From Halichondria panicea (Eukaryota > Porifera > Demospongiae > Suberitida > Halichondriidae), in assembly GCF_963675165.1 (NCBI RefSeq), contig NC_087385.1, positions 4,574,412 through 4,638,411 on the forward strand: DNA of 64,000 bases, given 5' to 3'. Shown one piece after another: positions 1-11,614 of this stretch. Numbering within the stretch: position 1 is the stretch's first letter; each line of letters starts with the position of its first letter. The notes under the pieces were generated by a model, which saw only the letters and a list, made by a program, of their open reading frames with translations, was not told the origin of the DNA and did not search any database. Position numbers and translations under genes: made by a program.

Positions 1-1740
1 GTTGATCCAAACGACAGCACAGTGAGGTAATAATAATCATACCCACGCAGAGTTGTTAAATACTAAACAGATTTGGCAAGGGACTCATACACCTTATAAA
101 ACAACTATCTCTACGCCCCACATTCTTTTTTGGGAATGCCAGGACATGATAGTCAGAAGGACATAGTCCAACATGGTGCACCAAGAAAGGGGTCAACATC
201 AATACTTTCAAGACATTGCTCTTAGATTTACAAGCAAAGGGTATCCTTTAATGACCTGGAGCTACACCTGCACACCGGCATTATGCCTCTCGGCCAGGCA
301 CGAATGCATGGTACAATGGTTCTCACCAACATGCATGGTCCAGACAGAAATCATACAGCCATACAAGGCTGTTTACGCACAGGAGGTGGGGGTGATAGAC
401 GTGGGAAATTATATCTCTTTCCAAAGACATGATTGTGTAAGATAGCACAACAAAATGCATGCATCACTGTCAGAGCTAGCTTTAGGATGTTGAGATATGC
501 AGACTCATCTATAACCACAGTGTCTGTATTTTGCTTTCCTAAGTGTGGTGAAGATCAATGTATAATTGAAATTAAATTACGATGGGAAAACTTTTACCTT
601 TTCACATATTTAAAACGCTTTCATGAAATCCAAACAGGTTTGGATAGGCTAACAAGCGTGATTGTTCAACAATTCTACAACCCTGCACTTCGACCACCTG
701 ACGATAATCTCATGACACTGTCGTCCACACATTTACCTGCATCTTATTTCTAGCATGGAAGATTGGTGGCATGTTTCTGTCGAGACGGCACGCAAGAGGC
801 ACCGATTTTGGTCCAGTGACTGATCCCTACTAGAAGTCAGAATGAACAACATTGCAACACACTACATAGCCAGATTAAGTGTTTTGTAAGCCAAGGAATC
901 CCATTTGATAATCACCTTCATGTGCATCACATTACCGGTTATGTCGTTTGCCAGAGGGAAGATGAGGGGCATTTGTTCAAGGTAATTGCCAGCCTTATAC
1001 TAAAACGCACTACTCTTTTTTTCATTTTTATAGAATAGGAAATATCCTAAGGCAAGGGCGTATGCCTGGTGTTGGTATGGAAAGGTTTTTGGAGGCACTG
1101 AAAGACAAGGAAGCTGGGTTAACATATATAGCTGTGCAACAGTGAACTCCTGCAATTGATATCAACTACATGAATGAATCATACATTAGCATGAATATGC
1201 AAATAATAAACTACTTACATAGTATAGGAAACAGCATGCTATTGGGCTCTAGAGCTAGATGGATTTTAGGGAGATTTAAGATTTTACCGTCCAAGGGCTT
1301 ATAAAGAGAAGAGGGCATGCAACTCAGGCTATTCTCAGAATCAGCACTTTATGTAGGAGTTAACCAAGGGGGAACTGGTTGAGGCAGGGACGTGGTTTGG
1401 CCAATCATGCGCACTGGCATTAGCTACCTCGTACATCAGAACATTGTTATAGTACACATGCGCATTGGCTACATCGTGTGCTTACTGTGCATGCCCGGTA
1501 AGTATCCAAGCGATTCCATGGGGCTCTTGAACGGTCACAACAGACCTTACCACGGCTACGGTGACCACCGTGGCAGCAGGCACGTCTACAACAACCCCAT
1601 CTGGCTTGGGGAGCAGCAACAGCTACCATGCTGTGTGGAGGCTCTCTGGATGCTAAACTGATATCGCACAACGGGGTAATGCAACCAAGGGGAAAACATT
1701 GTGTGTATATATCAAGGGTCTAGGACCCGGCTTCATGTGT
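1..1740. other. No gene recognised
   Basis: I find no convincing gene here. Short open frames exist (for example 433-753 on the plus strand), but none shows a recognisable domain or a consistent set of splice sites. An imperfectly repeated phrase around a GCGCACTGGCATTAGCTAC-like motif occurs at about 1408-1430 and 1460-1480, which suggests decayed repeat DNA leading into the zinc-finger fragment that follows. Confidence 0.4.
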
Positions 1741-1744
1741 GAAA

Positions 1745-1822
1745 ATGGCTTGTTTTGACTGGAATGACGGCAAATGTTCCTCTCCATACTGTCGGTTCAA
1801 ACATGCTTGTGCTCATAACTAA
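1745..1822 (+). pseudogene. CCCH zinc-finger fragment, retroelement gag-like
   Basis: A 25-codon open frame contains a CCCH zinc knuckle with spacing C-x7-C-x4-C-x3-H (cysteines in CFDWNDGKC and PYC, histidine in RFKH). A similar finger ends the gag-like fragment at 22190-22597, and this type is familiar from gag-like ORFs of tyrosine-recombinase (DIRS-like) retroelements in invertebrates. No longer ORF surrounds it, so I read it as a remnant. The stretch at about 2380-2507 (an ORF with NWNNLLKRNLLLAY) may be related debris, but I cannot tie the two together. Confidence 0.35.
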
Positions 1823-2507
1823 GCCCGTCAGGAATGGAACCTGAGTGTGGTGTTGTTACTCATGTTGAATTGACATTAAATATTATGACATTAAATATTA
1901 TGATGGTATGGTGGGTACTGGTCGTTGGTTGGTTGAGTAATCCTCCGGCAACAAAGCCGCGATGAGAACTTATAACAAGAGTTGAGCATGCAAGTGGTGG
2001 ACCACGTGGTAGTACCTCGATAACAAACCGCCATGCAGTGATGTGTTTGTAATCGAGGCTTATAATTCAGGGTATACAGTTCTATTGTTTTGTTATGGAC
2101 TTCCTGGCTCCTTTGGTTTCTCCATTCTGACGAGTTAATGCACCGCTGACTACCCTATAGTCGTACAGCTTGTCAGGCTCAGTACAGTCGGACATACAGT
2201 ACCCTAAACTCCACTTTACCACACTGGTGTTCTGCAAAGCGCAACCGGTCCATAATTTAGTTATAATTATCCAAACAGTCATGTATAGTGAGTGGAGACG
2301 AACCCAGAATCAGCTTGTCTCCATGTCTCCACTGCTTGTGTGTGTGTGTCCATGCAGAAAGCAAATTCCAACAAATTCGTGAACGTGAGCAAGTCCCTCA
2401 AGTTTTGCGCTGGGCCAGTCACAACAGAGGGTCCCAACTGGAACAACCTGCTCAAGAGAAACTTGCTCCTGGCTTACATGAATAAGCTCGGACGTCGTTT
2501 AGATTGA

Positions 2508-3732
2508 GGGCAGGCTCGCAAAGCTACACACTTTCGAGTCTGCCCTCAAATATTTTTTAGAGCCAACGAAGAGGATGAGAAGATCTACCAAACCTCAGTC
2601 CGCAGTCGGAGACCATCAACCAGTGGAGGACCCATATGGAGGAAGGACAAGGCCAGAAAACGCGCCACGTGCCTCATGGAGCAGTCCAGCGACGGGGTGG
2701 AGCTCTAATAGAGTGTCCCAAGATGTGGGAGATGTTTAGGAATGTTGCCCATGGCGCATTAACACAAATTCTCCATTCCGATCTGCCCAGGTGGCGTATA
2801 TAGGATCAATGCACAGACATGCTAGTTAAGTACATCAGTCAGTATAGTAATACATATCATGTCGCCTGCATGGACAACTCAGGACGGCAGAGTACGACCA
2901 ACTCAACAAATAGCAGGGTTATCACAAACGCAACAAGTGGCCGAGTAACTCAATAAACGGCAGGGCGGTATGGCAAACTCAAACTAATGGCACCGCAGGG
3001 TATATGACAAACCTTGGCTGGTCGCCACCCATCACAACAAGGCACCTCCCCATAGCAGAGCCACATTACAATGCTCATGCACGCACTGCAGGTATCTCAC
3101 CAGGATCAATGCCCCCCTCTAGCCTGCTCAATACCCCCTCTCAATTCTGGCTACACCCCTGCAAGCGGGTGGACATCTCGATTGGTGTGCACAGTGCGTG
3201 TCCGTATCTATGTGAGTGTACATATATAGCCTCGTTCCATATGCATGGAAGTAACGAATCTTGTAATTAAATGGGCAAGAAAGGAATATAAATCAATTCC
3301 AGCCGTGGATCCATGAACCTAAAGAATTTGATGACATGATTAGACGTAATCTGCCTATTAGATCTCGGCAAGGACAATTCCACTGAGCAGATACCAAGCC
3401 ATCCGAAGTGCAGCCATCGGCTGCTGCTCACCACTCCATCCTGCCAACAGGCTGCAATGGGGCCTTTGACATAATTATAGCCCCAGGAGTTCCCTCGCTC
3501 AAACGCTCCATGGTGGAGTGGGTATAAATATGTTGATTTAGGAGACCTCCCACCGGCAAGAGGGCTGAGTAAACTACTCTCTACATTATAGCATAAAATG
3601 TAATGGAAGGTAAAGTTTTCCGTACACTGGTTTTGTCAGGCCGTTTCATTTGTTCAAAAAGGCATCCTAGTAGAGACTGGTCCAGAATCATGCAGCTTGT
3701 CCCCACGTATCCACTGCTTGTGTGTGTGTGTA
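2508..3732. other. No gene recognised; repeat-like DNA
   Basis: I see no gene with consistent splice signals. A phrase with CACTGCTTGTGTGTGTGTG occurs just upstream at about 2325-2350 and again at 3710-3732, both preceded by CAGCTTGTC. Both regions therefore probably derive from the same dispersed repeat. Confidence 0.35.
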
Positions 3733-3982
3733 AGGCTTCGGCCGGGTATGTGTTAATCTCACTGTGTACTCGTGGCAGAGACAGCCTCTGTTCACTCCCA
3801 AAGGCTTCGGCCTGAAGGCACTGTTCTCTCTGATGTTCACCGGCCCTGAAGGCTTCGGCCGGGCATGTGTTCGTGTTCATCCCAGCTGAAGAAGGCTTCG
3901 GCCTCGCAGCTGAGTCCCCTGTCCATGCACTCATGGCAGGGGCAGGCTCTGTTCACTCCCAAAGGCTTCGGCCTGAAGGCAC
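3733..3982. repeat. Repeats built on AAGGCTTCGGCC
   Basis: The 12-mer AAGGCTTCGGCC recurs five to six times between 3733 and 3982. Two longer blocks, about 3768-3822 and 3927-3981, are near copies that share CTCTGTTCACTCCCAAAGG. The core is partly self-complementary (GGCTTCGGCC can form a tight stem with a UUCG-like loop). The open frames over it on both strands are by-products of the repeat. Confidence 0.6.
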
Positions 3983-5620
3983 GATAGTCAATATAATAAG
4001 AAATCCGTACATTAATGTTTACCTTTATCTAAGCTAAGCAGAGCAATTGAACCCATGCAGTATAAGCAAATGGATCATTCAGAGTGGACAAAGATAATCC
4101 AGGACGACACCCTGCATGGCACCAGAATAAAAACAGAGGAGAATTCATCATTCGGGTTTTATTATTTTGTTTGTTCCTCCTACTCCAGGCTGCTGTCAAG
4201 GGAGGTGTAAGTATTGATGCTTCTAAGACTACCAAAGAGAGTGCTGACGTTCGTCCCAACTGGTTGACACTGCTAACTGTTGGTTTTTAATTAGTAGGAG
4301 CTCTAACAATCAGTGTTTTGACTTCCCTAGCTCTCCACCTCTTCTCACTATCCTTATTTGTGTCAACTTGAAACATGATTATTTATAAATTCTATGGGTA
4401 CCACAGATATAGCAAGCTGATCTCTTTCGATGTATCGATCTTTCTCAGAGCTTTCTGTGTCCAGATGGTCTGTGACGTAAAACTAATAAATTTGGCTACA
4501 TTCCTCAGTGCCACGGAATCCCTGCAATAGTGACCAGATGTTGTTCCCTCTCTCTGAAAAGTAAGTAGGGCTGGTGAGACTAAGATGATATTCAAATTCC
4601 CACAGCCCACAGCTACTATCTCTACAGTAGTATTAGCCATACCAACAGCAGATTTATCAAGAGACAATGAAGTTTCCGTGTATTTGTCGTTGCCAGAAAA
4701 CCAGACGCTAAATGAACAGTATTATATCACTATAACAGATGCCATTAGAGGGGTATTTAAAAGCAAATTGTGGAGGATGGGAAAATGTTTATCGACGCTT
4801 GGAGGTTCGAAACGTGCGCCTAGGTGACAGCTCCCCAACGGAAATTTTGAAAGAACAGGACGATTCTCTTGCCGCCGTTGGAGGACTGCTGTGCCAGAAA
4901 ATTCAGTGACACACTCATTTACTGTCACACAAGCCAATGGAAACGGAAAGTATGTCTCCTCGAAATTCACCCGAGGATGAATACCTTTTAGACAATCTAA
5001 TTCATTTGTGTGTCAGAGTATCACTGCACTATCTTTTAACAGAATAGTCTATACTTCTATCTTGCAACTTTAAATATAATAATATGAATGTTGCGGCAGA
5101 GCAAAAGGAAGAGAAGAGGAGAAGATGAATTATAGTTCATTCTGTTTTAGTATAGATATCCCACTGCTCGGTTACCTTTAACATAAAAGATTTCGTGGCC
5201 ATGGGCAGATCGGAGGAAGGGGAAAACCCTGATCGTAACAAAGACATATTACGTTTGTGTGGGAAGATGGGAGACTTTATACTGAACTAAATTACAATGA
5301 TGTCGCTTCGATAAAATAAAACAGCACACGTACTGTCATCATTTTATTGCTATACAACAGAATTAGCATTTAGCACATAATAAAAGAAAAAAGAACCTCC
5401 ATAACCTAACAGAACAGGTATAAAAGCACTAAGTTTATGTGCCATCTTGTTTTGTGCTCCCTGTTCTGTTTCTTTGTAGAATTAATTAGAGAAGAAGAAA
5501 TAATAATCATGCCATAAAACACAATTGATAAGCTGAGCAGAGAAGTGAAAGTCTTGTCTGACTGTGACCTAGCTCTCTCTATTATCTGGTGTGGAATAGG
5601 AAAAGGTGGCTGAATTTGTT
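3983..5620. other. Uncertain region, possible decayed exons
   Basis: Open stretches at 4084-4290 (one hydrophobic run, FIIRVLLFCLFLLLQ) and 4585-4827 read like protein but have no start, splice set or domain I can name. After a stop at 4828 the second frame stays open to about 4979. I regard these as possible fragments of a decayed gene and assign no function. Confidence 0.25.
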
Positions 5621-5629
5621 GTGATAATC

Positions 5630-6045
5630 ATGGCTGACCGCATTGGGGCCAAACCATGTAAGTATGTTATCATCCATTAGCAATTTTTCGTAAAGTGTTG
5701 CTCCTGAATGGTTGTGTTAGAGGAAGAAAATTTACTGTAAAGTTTGAGAACAAGTCACTCCGTTTTTACCCACAGTATCTGACACTGTTTATTGGTGTTA
5801 TGAGCAACACAATAACATAAAGTAGACTTCGAGCTCTGTCGAGAGTTTATTTTTATTGGTCGGGTAGCTGCTGCATGCTGCTTCCAACAGTCATGTATAA
5901 TATAGCAAAAAACAATAACGTGCATCCCCATAACACCACCCAATTATATTGAAATATTTTTTCCAAAGTAATCACTCGTGGGTTTCTTTTCAAGGATTCT
6001 CCGAGAGTTCCGGAAAGACAACGTGTGTGGAAATGATTGAGGAGG
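5630..6045 (+). pseudogene. Possible P-loop kinase-like fragment
   Basis: A start with good context at 5630 opens a short exon reading MADRIGAKP that ends at a GTAAGT donor (5658). At about 5995-6044, after a CAAG acceptor-like site, there is an open stretch with SESSGKTT followed by a GTAAGG donor. This resembles the P-loop region of uridine kinase-like proteins (conserved SGKTT, then a helix ending MIEE). The glycine-rich loop looks two residues short, the phase across the proposed intron gives a stop, and no downstream exons are apparent. It is a remnant at best, and the similarity could be chance. Confidence 0.2.
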
Positions 6046-6163
6046 TAAGGCGTCAATCTATATAATATCCCCACAAAGAAGACACAGTTAGTGTGTGGAA
6101 CGCAGTATTCTCCCGAGTGACAAGACAAGTGCTGAAAAATAATCCGTTAAATTCTGGTTAGAA

Positions 6164-6370
6164 ACACAAAATGTGGTGGGTGGGCATAATAAAACTCCAT
6201 CTTGAACAAAGAAAATAATAGTAAAAGCAAATAATAGTAAAAGAAAAAATAGTAAAAGCGTATAATTGTTGTAATCATTTCTGTATAATTCCACACATTT
6301 TTTACTTGCGGTGGGTGGACACCAATAAGACTCCATCCCCTCAAGATGATCTTGAATAAAGAAATATTAA
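6164..6370. repeat. Dispersed repeat (CTCCATCCCCTCAAGATGATC family)
   Basis: Two units with GGTGGGTGGGCATAATAAAA or GGTGGGTGGACACCAATAAG, then a CTCCATC block and CTTGAA(C/T)AAAGAAA, then AT-rich sequence with AGTAAAAGC. The same units recur at 8041-8330, so this is a dispersed family of roughly 90-120 bp and not gene sequence. The open frames on both strands here come from it. Confidence 0.6.
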
Positions 6371-6724
6371 AAGCCCATACTTGCCAGGTTGTAATAACGT
6401 TGTATTTTGGTTGTCATTCTGTACAACTGATATTGCGTTGTGGCTGCTCATTCTGTTTACTACTTTGCAGTGTCACTGTCTATCTAGTAAAAGACAGAAC
6501 TTCTATGCATGCTGTTAACTCTTATTAATCTTTGTGATCAGAAGTTTAGCTAACTCAGACTACTATATATATAGAAATATAGATCTGACACATCGAAGTA
6601 TCTCTTTGTGAGGTGGATTGAGGAGGAGTCAGTACAGAGCGAGGTGTACTAATGACTCAGTCAGCCAATTCTGAATGAGTATCGAGTCTCTCTCCAAGCT
6701 CTCTTCTCAATCTCTAACTTTAAA

Positions 6725-7054
6725 ATGATAGAGTAAGTATAACTACTGCAGCTAGCGTTTACATTTATTTTAATACCTTAGCATCCTAGCTAGCTTGTTT
6801 TACTTGTCATAAGTGTTGTTTTTTGCTTCCTCACCCCCAGAAAGATATTCGAACGTATTAAAGAGGGCCTAGTCATCCACGGGCAAACTTTAGCAAAAGG
6901 GCATACTGAGGGTCTCACAACCTTAGCAAAAGGTCATACTGAGGGTCTCACAACCTTGGGTACCTATGTCGGGGTAGGGATCATTGTCGGCGGATTATTT
7001 TTGACTATCGGGCTTGGAATGATCGCTTTCTCTGTCCACCATCATAGTAGGTGA
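6725..7054 (+). CDS. Small two-exon protein: 11-residue repeat plus membrane segment
   Basis: I do not recognise the family. Exon 1 (6725-6732, ATG ATA GA) ends at a perfect GTAAGT donor. Exon 2 (6841-7054) follows a pyrimidine-rich acceptor ending CCCCCAG. The frame is continuous and encodes 73 residues. Residues 20-42 contain two copies of TLAKGHTEGLT (the DNA unit is 33 bp, nearly identical). Residues 43-68 form a glycine-rich hydrophobic segment (GTYVGVGIIVGGLFLTIGLG) with small-xxx-small motifs that favour helix packing. The tail is short and basic (HHHSR). There is no signal peptide. It could be a membrane-anchored micropeptide or the last exons of a longer gene. No TATA box or poly(A) signal was located with confidence. 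Confidence 0.45.
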
Positions 7055-8040
7055 ATGTAATTTGTATTCCATTATGTGTACGTCTAGACTGTGATGTCCA
7101 ATGTCAGTGTGTACTGTACCAAAGTGGAAATTGATAGTACTCATCAGCGGTAGATCCAAGGGCCTAGGGGTGATCCAAGGGAGCAATGGAACCTCCCTTT
7201 TGCTCAGAATGTTGGAATAGTCATTTACAGTATTAAAGATTACATAATTATTTTCACATGTACAGGTAGATTTCTATTTAGGTATTAAATTCTACTCAAG
7301 TTGTGAAATTCGTAGCGTTTCTAATTATTTGCAAGTTGGTTTTAATGAGCATTTTTCCAATTATATACACATTTTTGCAATTTTACTCCAGAAATAGCAG
7401 AACCGCAAAAATAAGATTTATATACACAACAGCATGTGGCTGGACACCTACGGTGTTAAGTGTAGTTGCCTAATGTGAAAGGCCAAGAGACAATATTCAA
7501 AGTTGATCATCAGCTGTTGCAACAGATGTGGTGGTATACGATCAAAGATCTAAGAACAAGTGCAACCCAATCGTGGTGCTTAAAGTTAGTGTACATGTTG
7601 TCTAGTGATTCTCTGTACCATATGTACGGTAATTTATCATTATATCAATTTTACCTTGTAGCTGAAATCTAGCCATGAAGCAAGTGTTATCTTCAGTGCT
7701 TATGCATGTAGTTCGTTACCGTGACTATCATAATAATTATTGCCTGTTAGCATGAGAAAGGCAGGAGATAAAGTGATCTGGGATATACAGTAGACTGCAA
7801 TATAAAAAGGTTCGATGGAAAATTTGCTGCAGGTGTGTACCATTTATATACGTATCATACTGCGTCATTAATTTTAAGAAAGATCAACATGGACTGAGGG
7901 AACGAGACATTAAAGACAAAGATAAGCAAAATTACGAGGCTGTGCTTCGAATGTCCAGTAAAAGCGATCGGTACTGAAATAATACTGTCATGGTAAAGAC
8001 TACTTTAAAGTCTACACACAAACACACTACCGTATACCTC
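7055..8040. other. Mostly noncoding; one short coding-like remnant
   Basis: No intact gene is visible. At about 7867-7974 the plus strand has an open stretch reading KKDQHGLRERDIKDKDKQNY and ending at a TGA. Its charged, protein-like composition suggests an exon remnant of a transposon-type protein, but I cannot assign a family. Confidence 0.25.
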
Positions 8041-8330
8041 GCATGGGTATGGCATAATAAGACTCCATCCCCTCAAGATGATCTTGAACAAAGAAGGATC
8101 ATTTTGGGATAATTCCACACATTTGTACTTTCGGTGGGTGGGCAAAATAAGACTCCATCCCCTCAAGATGATCTTGAACAAAGAATAGTAAAAGCGTATA
8201 ATTATTGTGGATCATTTCGGCATAATTCCACATGCGGTGGGTGGGCATAATAAAACTCCATCCCCTCAAGATGTACCTTTGCCCCGTCACAAAGACAATC
8301 TTAAACAAAGAAATAGAAATAGTAAATTAT
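8041..8330. repeat. Dispersed repeat, three tandem units
   Basis: Three units, each with (A/C)ATAATA(A/G)ACTCCATC followed by CCCTCAAGATG and in most cases ATCTTGAACAAAGAA, start near 8050, 8140 and 8240. They match the units at 6164-6370. The spacing of roughly 90-100 bp suggests local tandem amplification of a dispersed element. Confidence 0.6.
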
Positions 8331-8403
8331 TATAGATCATTTTGCCACAAGTTTGTTACTTGCGGTCATGATGGACGTGAGAAAGAAAAAGTAAAGCCTT
8401 TTA

Positions 8404-8796
8404 ATGTTGCCAGAGACGACAACAAATCTGTTGACCAATGGTTATATACCACTGGATCCATCGGGGAAGTACACCTTCACACCAGCAGACCCAGTAAAAA
8501 CATCCACACCAAAGAAAGTCCAAGAACCAACACAAGAAGTCACTGTGCCAACTTTTAAAGGTAAGTGTTTAACTCAAACTCTTGTTCATAGTTAGTGTCA
8601 TTGTGAACATTCCCCAGGATTCATATGCACGGTGCCAGGTTGTGGGATGACAGTCATGAAGCCGTAGAACCACCTGTATCAGGGGAAACGGCACTCCAAT
8701 CTCTCTTGCGAAGCCAAGAAAGAGTACCTAACTTTAGTTCGAGCTGCAGATTCAATCAGTATACACAAGGCGGTTGTTGTCAAGGATGAGATGTAA
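8404..8796 (+). pseudogene. Zinc-finger-like two-exon ORF with one in-frame TAG
   Basis: Exon 1 (8404-8560) ends at a GTAAGT donor and exon 2 (8618-8796) follows a CCCCAG acceptor. Together they give 112 in-frame codons ending at TAA 8794-8796, interrupted by a single TAG at 8665-8667. Exon 1 is rich in Thr, Pro and Lys. Exon 2 begins GFICTVPGCGMTVMKP, then the stop, then NHLYQGKRHSNLSCEAKKEY. The Cys-x4-Cys followed by a His pair resembles a C2H2-type finger. Because the frame is otherwise intact and splice signals are good, this is either a recently killed gene or a sequencing or assembly error. A start further upstream is possible. Function unknown. Confidence 0.35.
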
Positions 8797-8831
8797 GAGC
8801 ATTACTGCTGTATTTCAAGTTGTGTATAATT

Positions 8832-10838
8832 ATACTACCTAACTTTAGTTTTGAGTTTGAGAAAGAGCTTGAGAAAGAGCGGAGGTTTGATTTATCCGGG
8901 GGTGCACAATGACCAAAATAAGGAGAAATGGAACATAATTATATACACGTACAATTATCTGAAGGATAATATCGACTCTATGAAGGTGTGAAGGCTAATT
9001 TAATGTTGCACCATTACTTGGCTGCGAAGGAAGTGGGCAAACCTCATCTGCTTTACAGCAAGTCAATTCTTAATTATTATTTTGACTGTTTCGTACTTGA
9101 ATTGAATTGTAAGCTTAATTAATTATGATAAAAGTTAACTATTATTGAAATGAGTGCATGTGAAGTACTAAAGTACATGCAGACTTGAAGGCAAAGACTC
9201 TGTTGATTATGATACTTTCATAGAGGTTAAACGTACTACGGCACCTCCTTAAACAATCACACCAAACGACTCTCAAATAGTAAAATAGTACTGTAAAGGT
9301 TCTTGACCATGAGTTTTTAAACTTGACAAAATGAAAATGAAGTACCAAATCAAAATTAGTCATGAGGCTAATGCTCAGTGCTGCAAAAATTATTGTCTCA
9401 GAGCAAACATAGAAAGTGCATTGCTGATACATGGCCAAAACATGGTGATTAATTCAGTTCCTAGGCTTTCAAATGTGGCCTCTTCGGGAATATCCAGGCC
9501 CGTATGAGTACACTGGAGTATGCAATTTATTGGTTGAGAATTATCCTATTCTCGGAGACTGCCAAGGAAATATTAAGTCAGTTTGATAACAAATAGTGAT
9601 TGGAGTTAGATTTTACTTTAAAGTGGGGATAAAAAAAGTACTTTACAACAAAGTGGCACTTTGTGACTCATGTAGAAGTACAAACGGAGATCACGACAAA
9701 TAGTGCGTAGCTTGTACGTTGTCTGTTGATCCATAGGCCTGAAGCTTTGAAGAAAGGTCATGCAGAAGCCTCCATATATATTTTACTCACAGGAATCGGC
9801 AAGCATTTTTAGCTGTGACAGGTATCCTTTGTGCATGTGCTCATATCTATTATCATGCAGTTTTATGCCTTCAATATTCACTGTAATTCCAACTATAATA
9901 CAACTGGTATTATTTAATTAATATAGAGGGTGCAGCTATTCCGTGAAAATTAAATCCGTGAAAACCGCTATATACAGTACTCGATGGATGTGATTTGTTG
10001 TGGTTTAATACACAATCAATCCGGCAGGATTGCCATGATAATTAAGCATGCATTTTTGAGGGTTATAACATTCCTCCACAAAAATGTATGCAAACGCAAT
10101 ATCATACACGTAGCATTAACGAACTGGTTTTACACTATAATTAGAAATCCTAGAGGAACTTCCTGAAGCTATATACAGAGCTATTAAAGATAGGGACACT
10201 GCTGACATTGTTGGTGTACCCTGTGTATTGACAGTACTTTTTTCAGCAGCTATTAAGTATGGAGATAGAGCCAAACAAGGCTGCCACTGATACCCTTTGG
10301 ATCCAGTGATTATAATTCCACTGTGGCTATACTCAGATCAAATGTAAATGTTATGCTTTGGCCTAGGCCACAAACCACAATGCTGAAATGTGTTGAAAAA
10401 ACTACACCTTCAATTTGATAGAGAGATTGTGCAAGCAATAAATGCAGCACTTGAATCCTCTACAACAGATTAATTTATGACACTTATTACAGTTTTGTAT
10501 CCAACCTACCAGAGACATATATCAGAGCACATATTGATTCCCAAACTCTGCCAAAAAGATTAATAAAAGCACTTACTGCAGTCTATGATGAAGCTAATAA
10601 AACATCAATAGATTCAGGAGCTTTAACTTGTGTCACCAGTATTGAATATCACTCTGGTAGTAGTGGATCAGCAGCTCTAAAGAAAATGAAGTGAAAAGTG
10701 AAAGCAGATACAAGTATAGGAAGGTTGAAGAAATTGAAGTTGAGATAGTTACGTCATCTAAGTGATTTGCTAATGAAACAAATGATGACCTCATTCCAAC
10801 TTATGGTCTAGGTGCCATTGTCTTATTGACGGTATAAG
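8832..10838. other. No intact gene; degenerate coding-like stretches
   Basis: The segment 8850-8910 has a glutamate- and lysine-rich open stretch (FEFEKELEKERRFDLSGG). Protein-like pieces broken by stops and frame changes appear at about 10160-10830 on the plus strand (for example LPEAIYRAIKDRDTADIVG near 10155). At 9984-10040 a phrase GATTTGTTGTGGTTTAATAC occurs that is repeated near 18496, marking a dispersed repeat. I see no complete gene. Confidence 0.3.
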
Positions 10839-11156
10839 ATGCCTCCACCAATTGCAAGCATCCAATTAAGTGGCAATGATGATATAGCTAAATTCCTTGA
10901 TGAATATGAAGGCAAACAAAAAGGAGGCAGACAGAGAGGTGAAAGAACACCATCATATGCAAAAAAATATGAAGATGTGTATAAAAAGTTTATAGCTGTT
11001 CCCTGCCTAAAGAATCTACTTGATGGAGACCAGTTAGTTCGGACATCCCTGTCAAGGATGATGCAAAGAAAAAGGCTAGTTGGATCATCACATCTACATT
11101 TCGCTGTTATAGCTAAGGGACAACACCACTACACACTAAGAAATCTGATATTGTAG
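10839..11156 (+). CDS. Hypothetical 105-residue ORF
   Basis: A single open frame of 105 codons with a basic, polar product (segments FLDEYEGKQKGGRQRGER and SLSRMMQRKRLVGSSHL). I recognise no domain. Coding-like debris in other frames directly upstream suggests this may be the 3' piece of a decayed gene and not a complete one. Confidence 0.25.
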   Translation: MPPPIASIQLSGNDDIAKFLDEYEGKQKGGRQRGERTPSYAKKYEDVYKKFIAVPCLKNLLDGDQLVRTSLSRMMQRKRLVGSSHLHFAVIAKGQHHYTLRNLIL

Positions 11157-11293
11157 TGCTATAAATTTGTAGATGGAGCTACCTAGATCAGTGGCTCAAA
11201 GTGGCCAATGGGTTTTTAGGGCAAAGTATTAACATAACAGCCACAGACAATTTAATAGTGGGATCAAAGTGGCCAACTGACACTCTACCATGA

Positions 11294-11549
11294 TAGCCTC
11301 GAATCCAGGCCGATTAAAATACCGTATAGCTGGTAATTTTCGTGGGGCAAAATAATCGTGGTTTTCGTGGTTGGAGGTCTGACCACGAATATTTTACCCA
11401 CGAATGAAGCGACCTTGCCTACCTTTACCTACAATCCAAGCTCCAACCACGAAAATATTATCCACAAAATGTCTCAACCACGAATATTTTGTCCCCCGAA
11501 AATTACCCGCTATACGGTACATATTTTAATCGGCCTGTTCTCGAGGCTA
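11294..11549. mobile_element. TAGCCTCG-family TIR element with nested MITE
   Basis: The ends are inverted repeats: left TAGCCTCGAATCCAGGCCG then ATTAAAATA, and right TATTTTAAT then CGGCCTG, TTC and TCGAGGCTA. Flanks CTACCATGA and GTACCATTG are an imperfect 9-bp match. Inside it, 322-517 of the 11-kb block (11322-11517) is a second element of the CCGTATAGCGGG family flanked by TA on both sides, so one element landed within the other. Other TAGCCTCG copies with better 9-bp duplications are at 11615-11760 and 51655-52580. Confidence 0.55.
11322..11517. mobile_element. CCGTATAGCGGG-family MITE
   Basis: This short element starts CCGTATAGC(T)GGTAATTTTC and ends with the inverted form GAAAATTACCCGCTATACGG. 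TA occurs on both sides (11320-11321 and 11518-11519), consistent with TA target-site duplication as in Tc1/mariner/pogo-type transposition. The interior is rich in CCACGAA and TTCGTGG motifs and carries no ORF. Related copies lie at 21961-22164 and 60454-60688, and a one-sided copy near 14773. Confidence 0.7.
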
Positions 11550-11614
11550 GTACCATTGCATGCATGGGAACTATAATAAATTATGGGTGTGGCAGTGGCA
11601 GGTGACCCTGTCGG

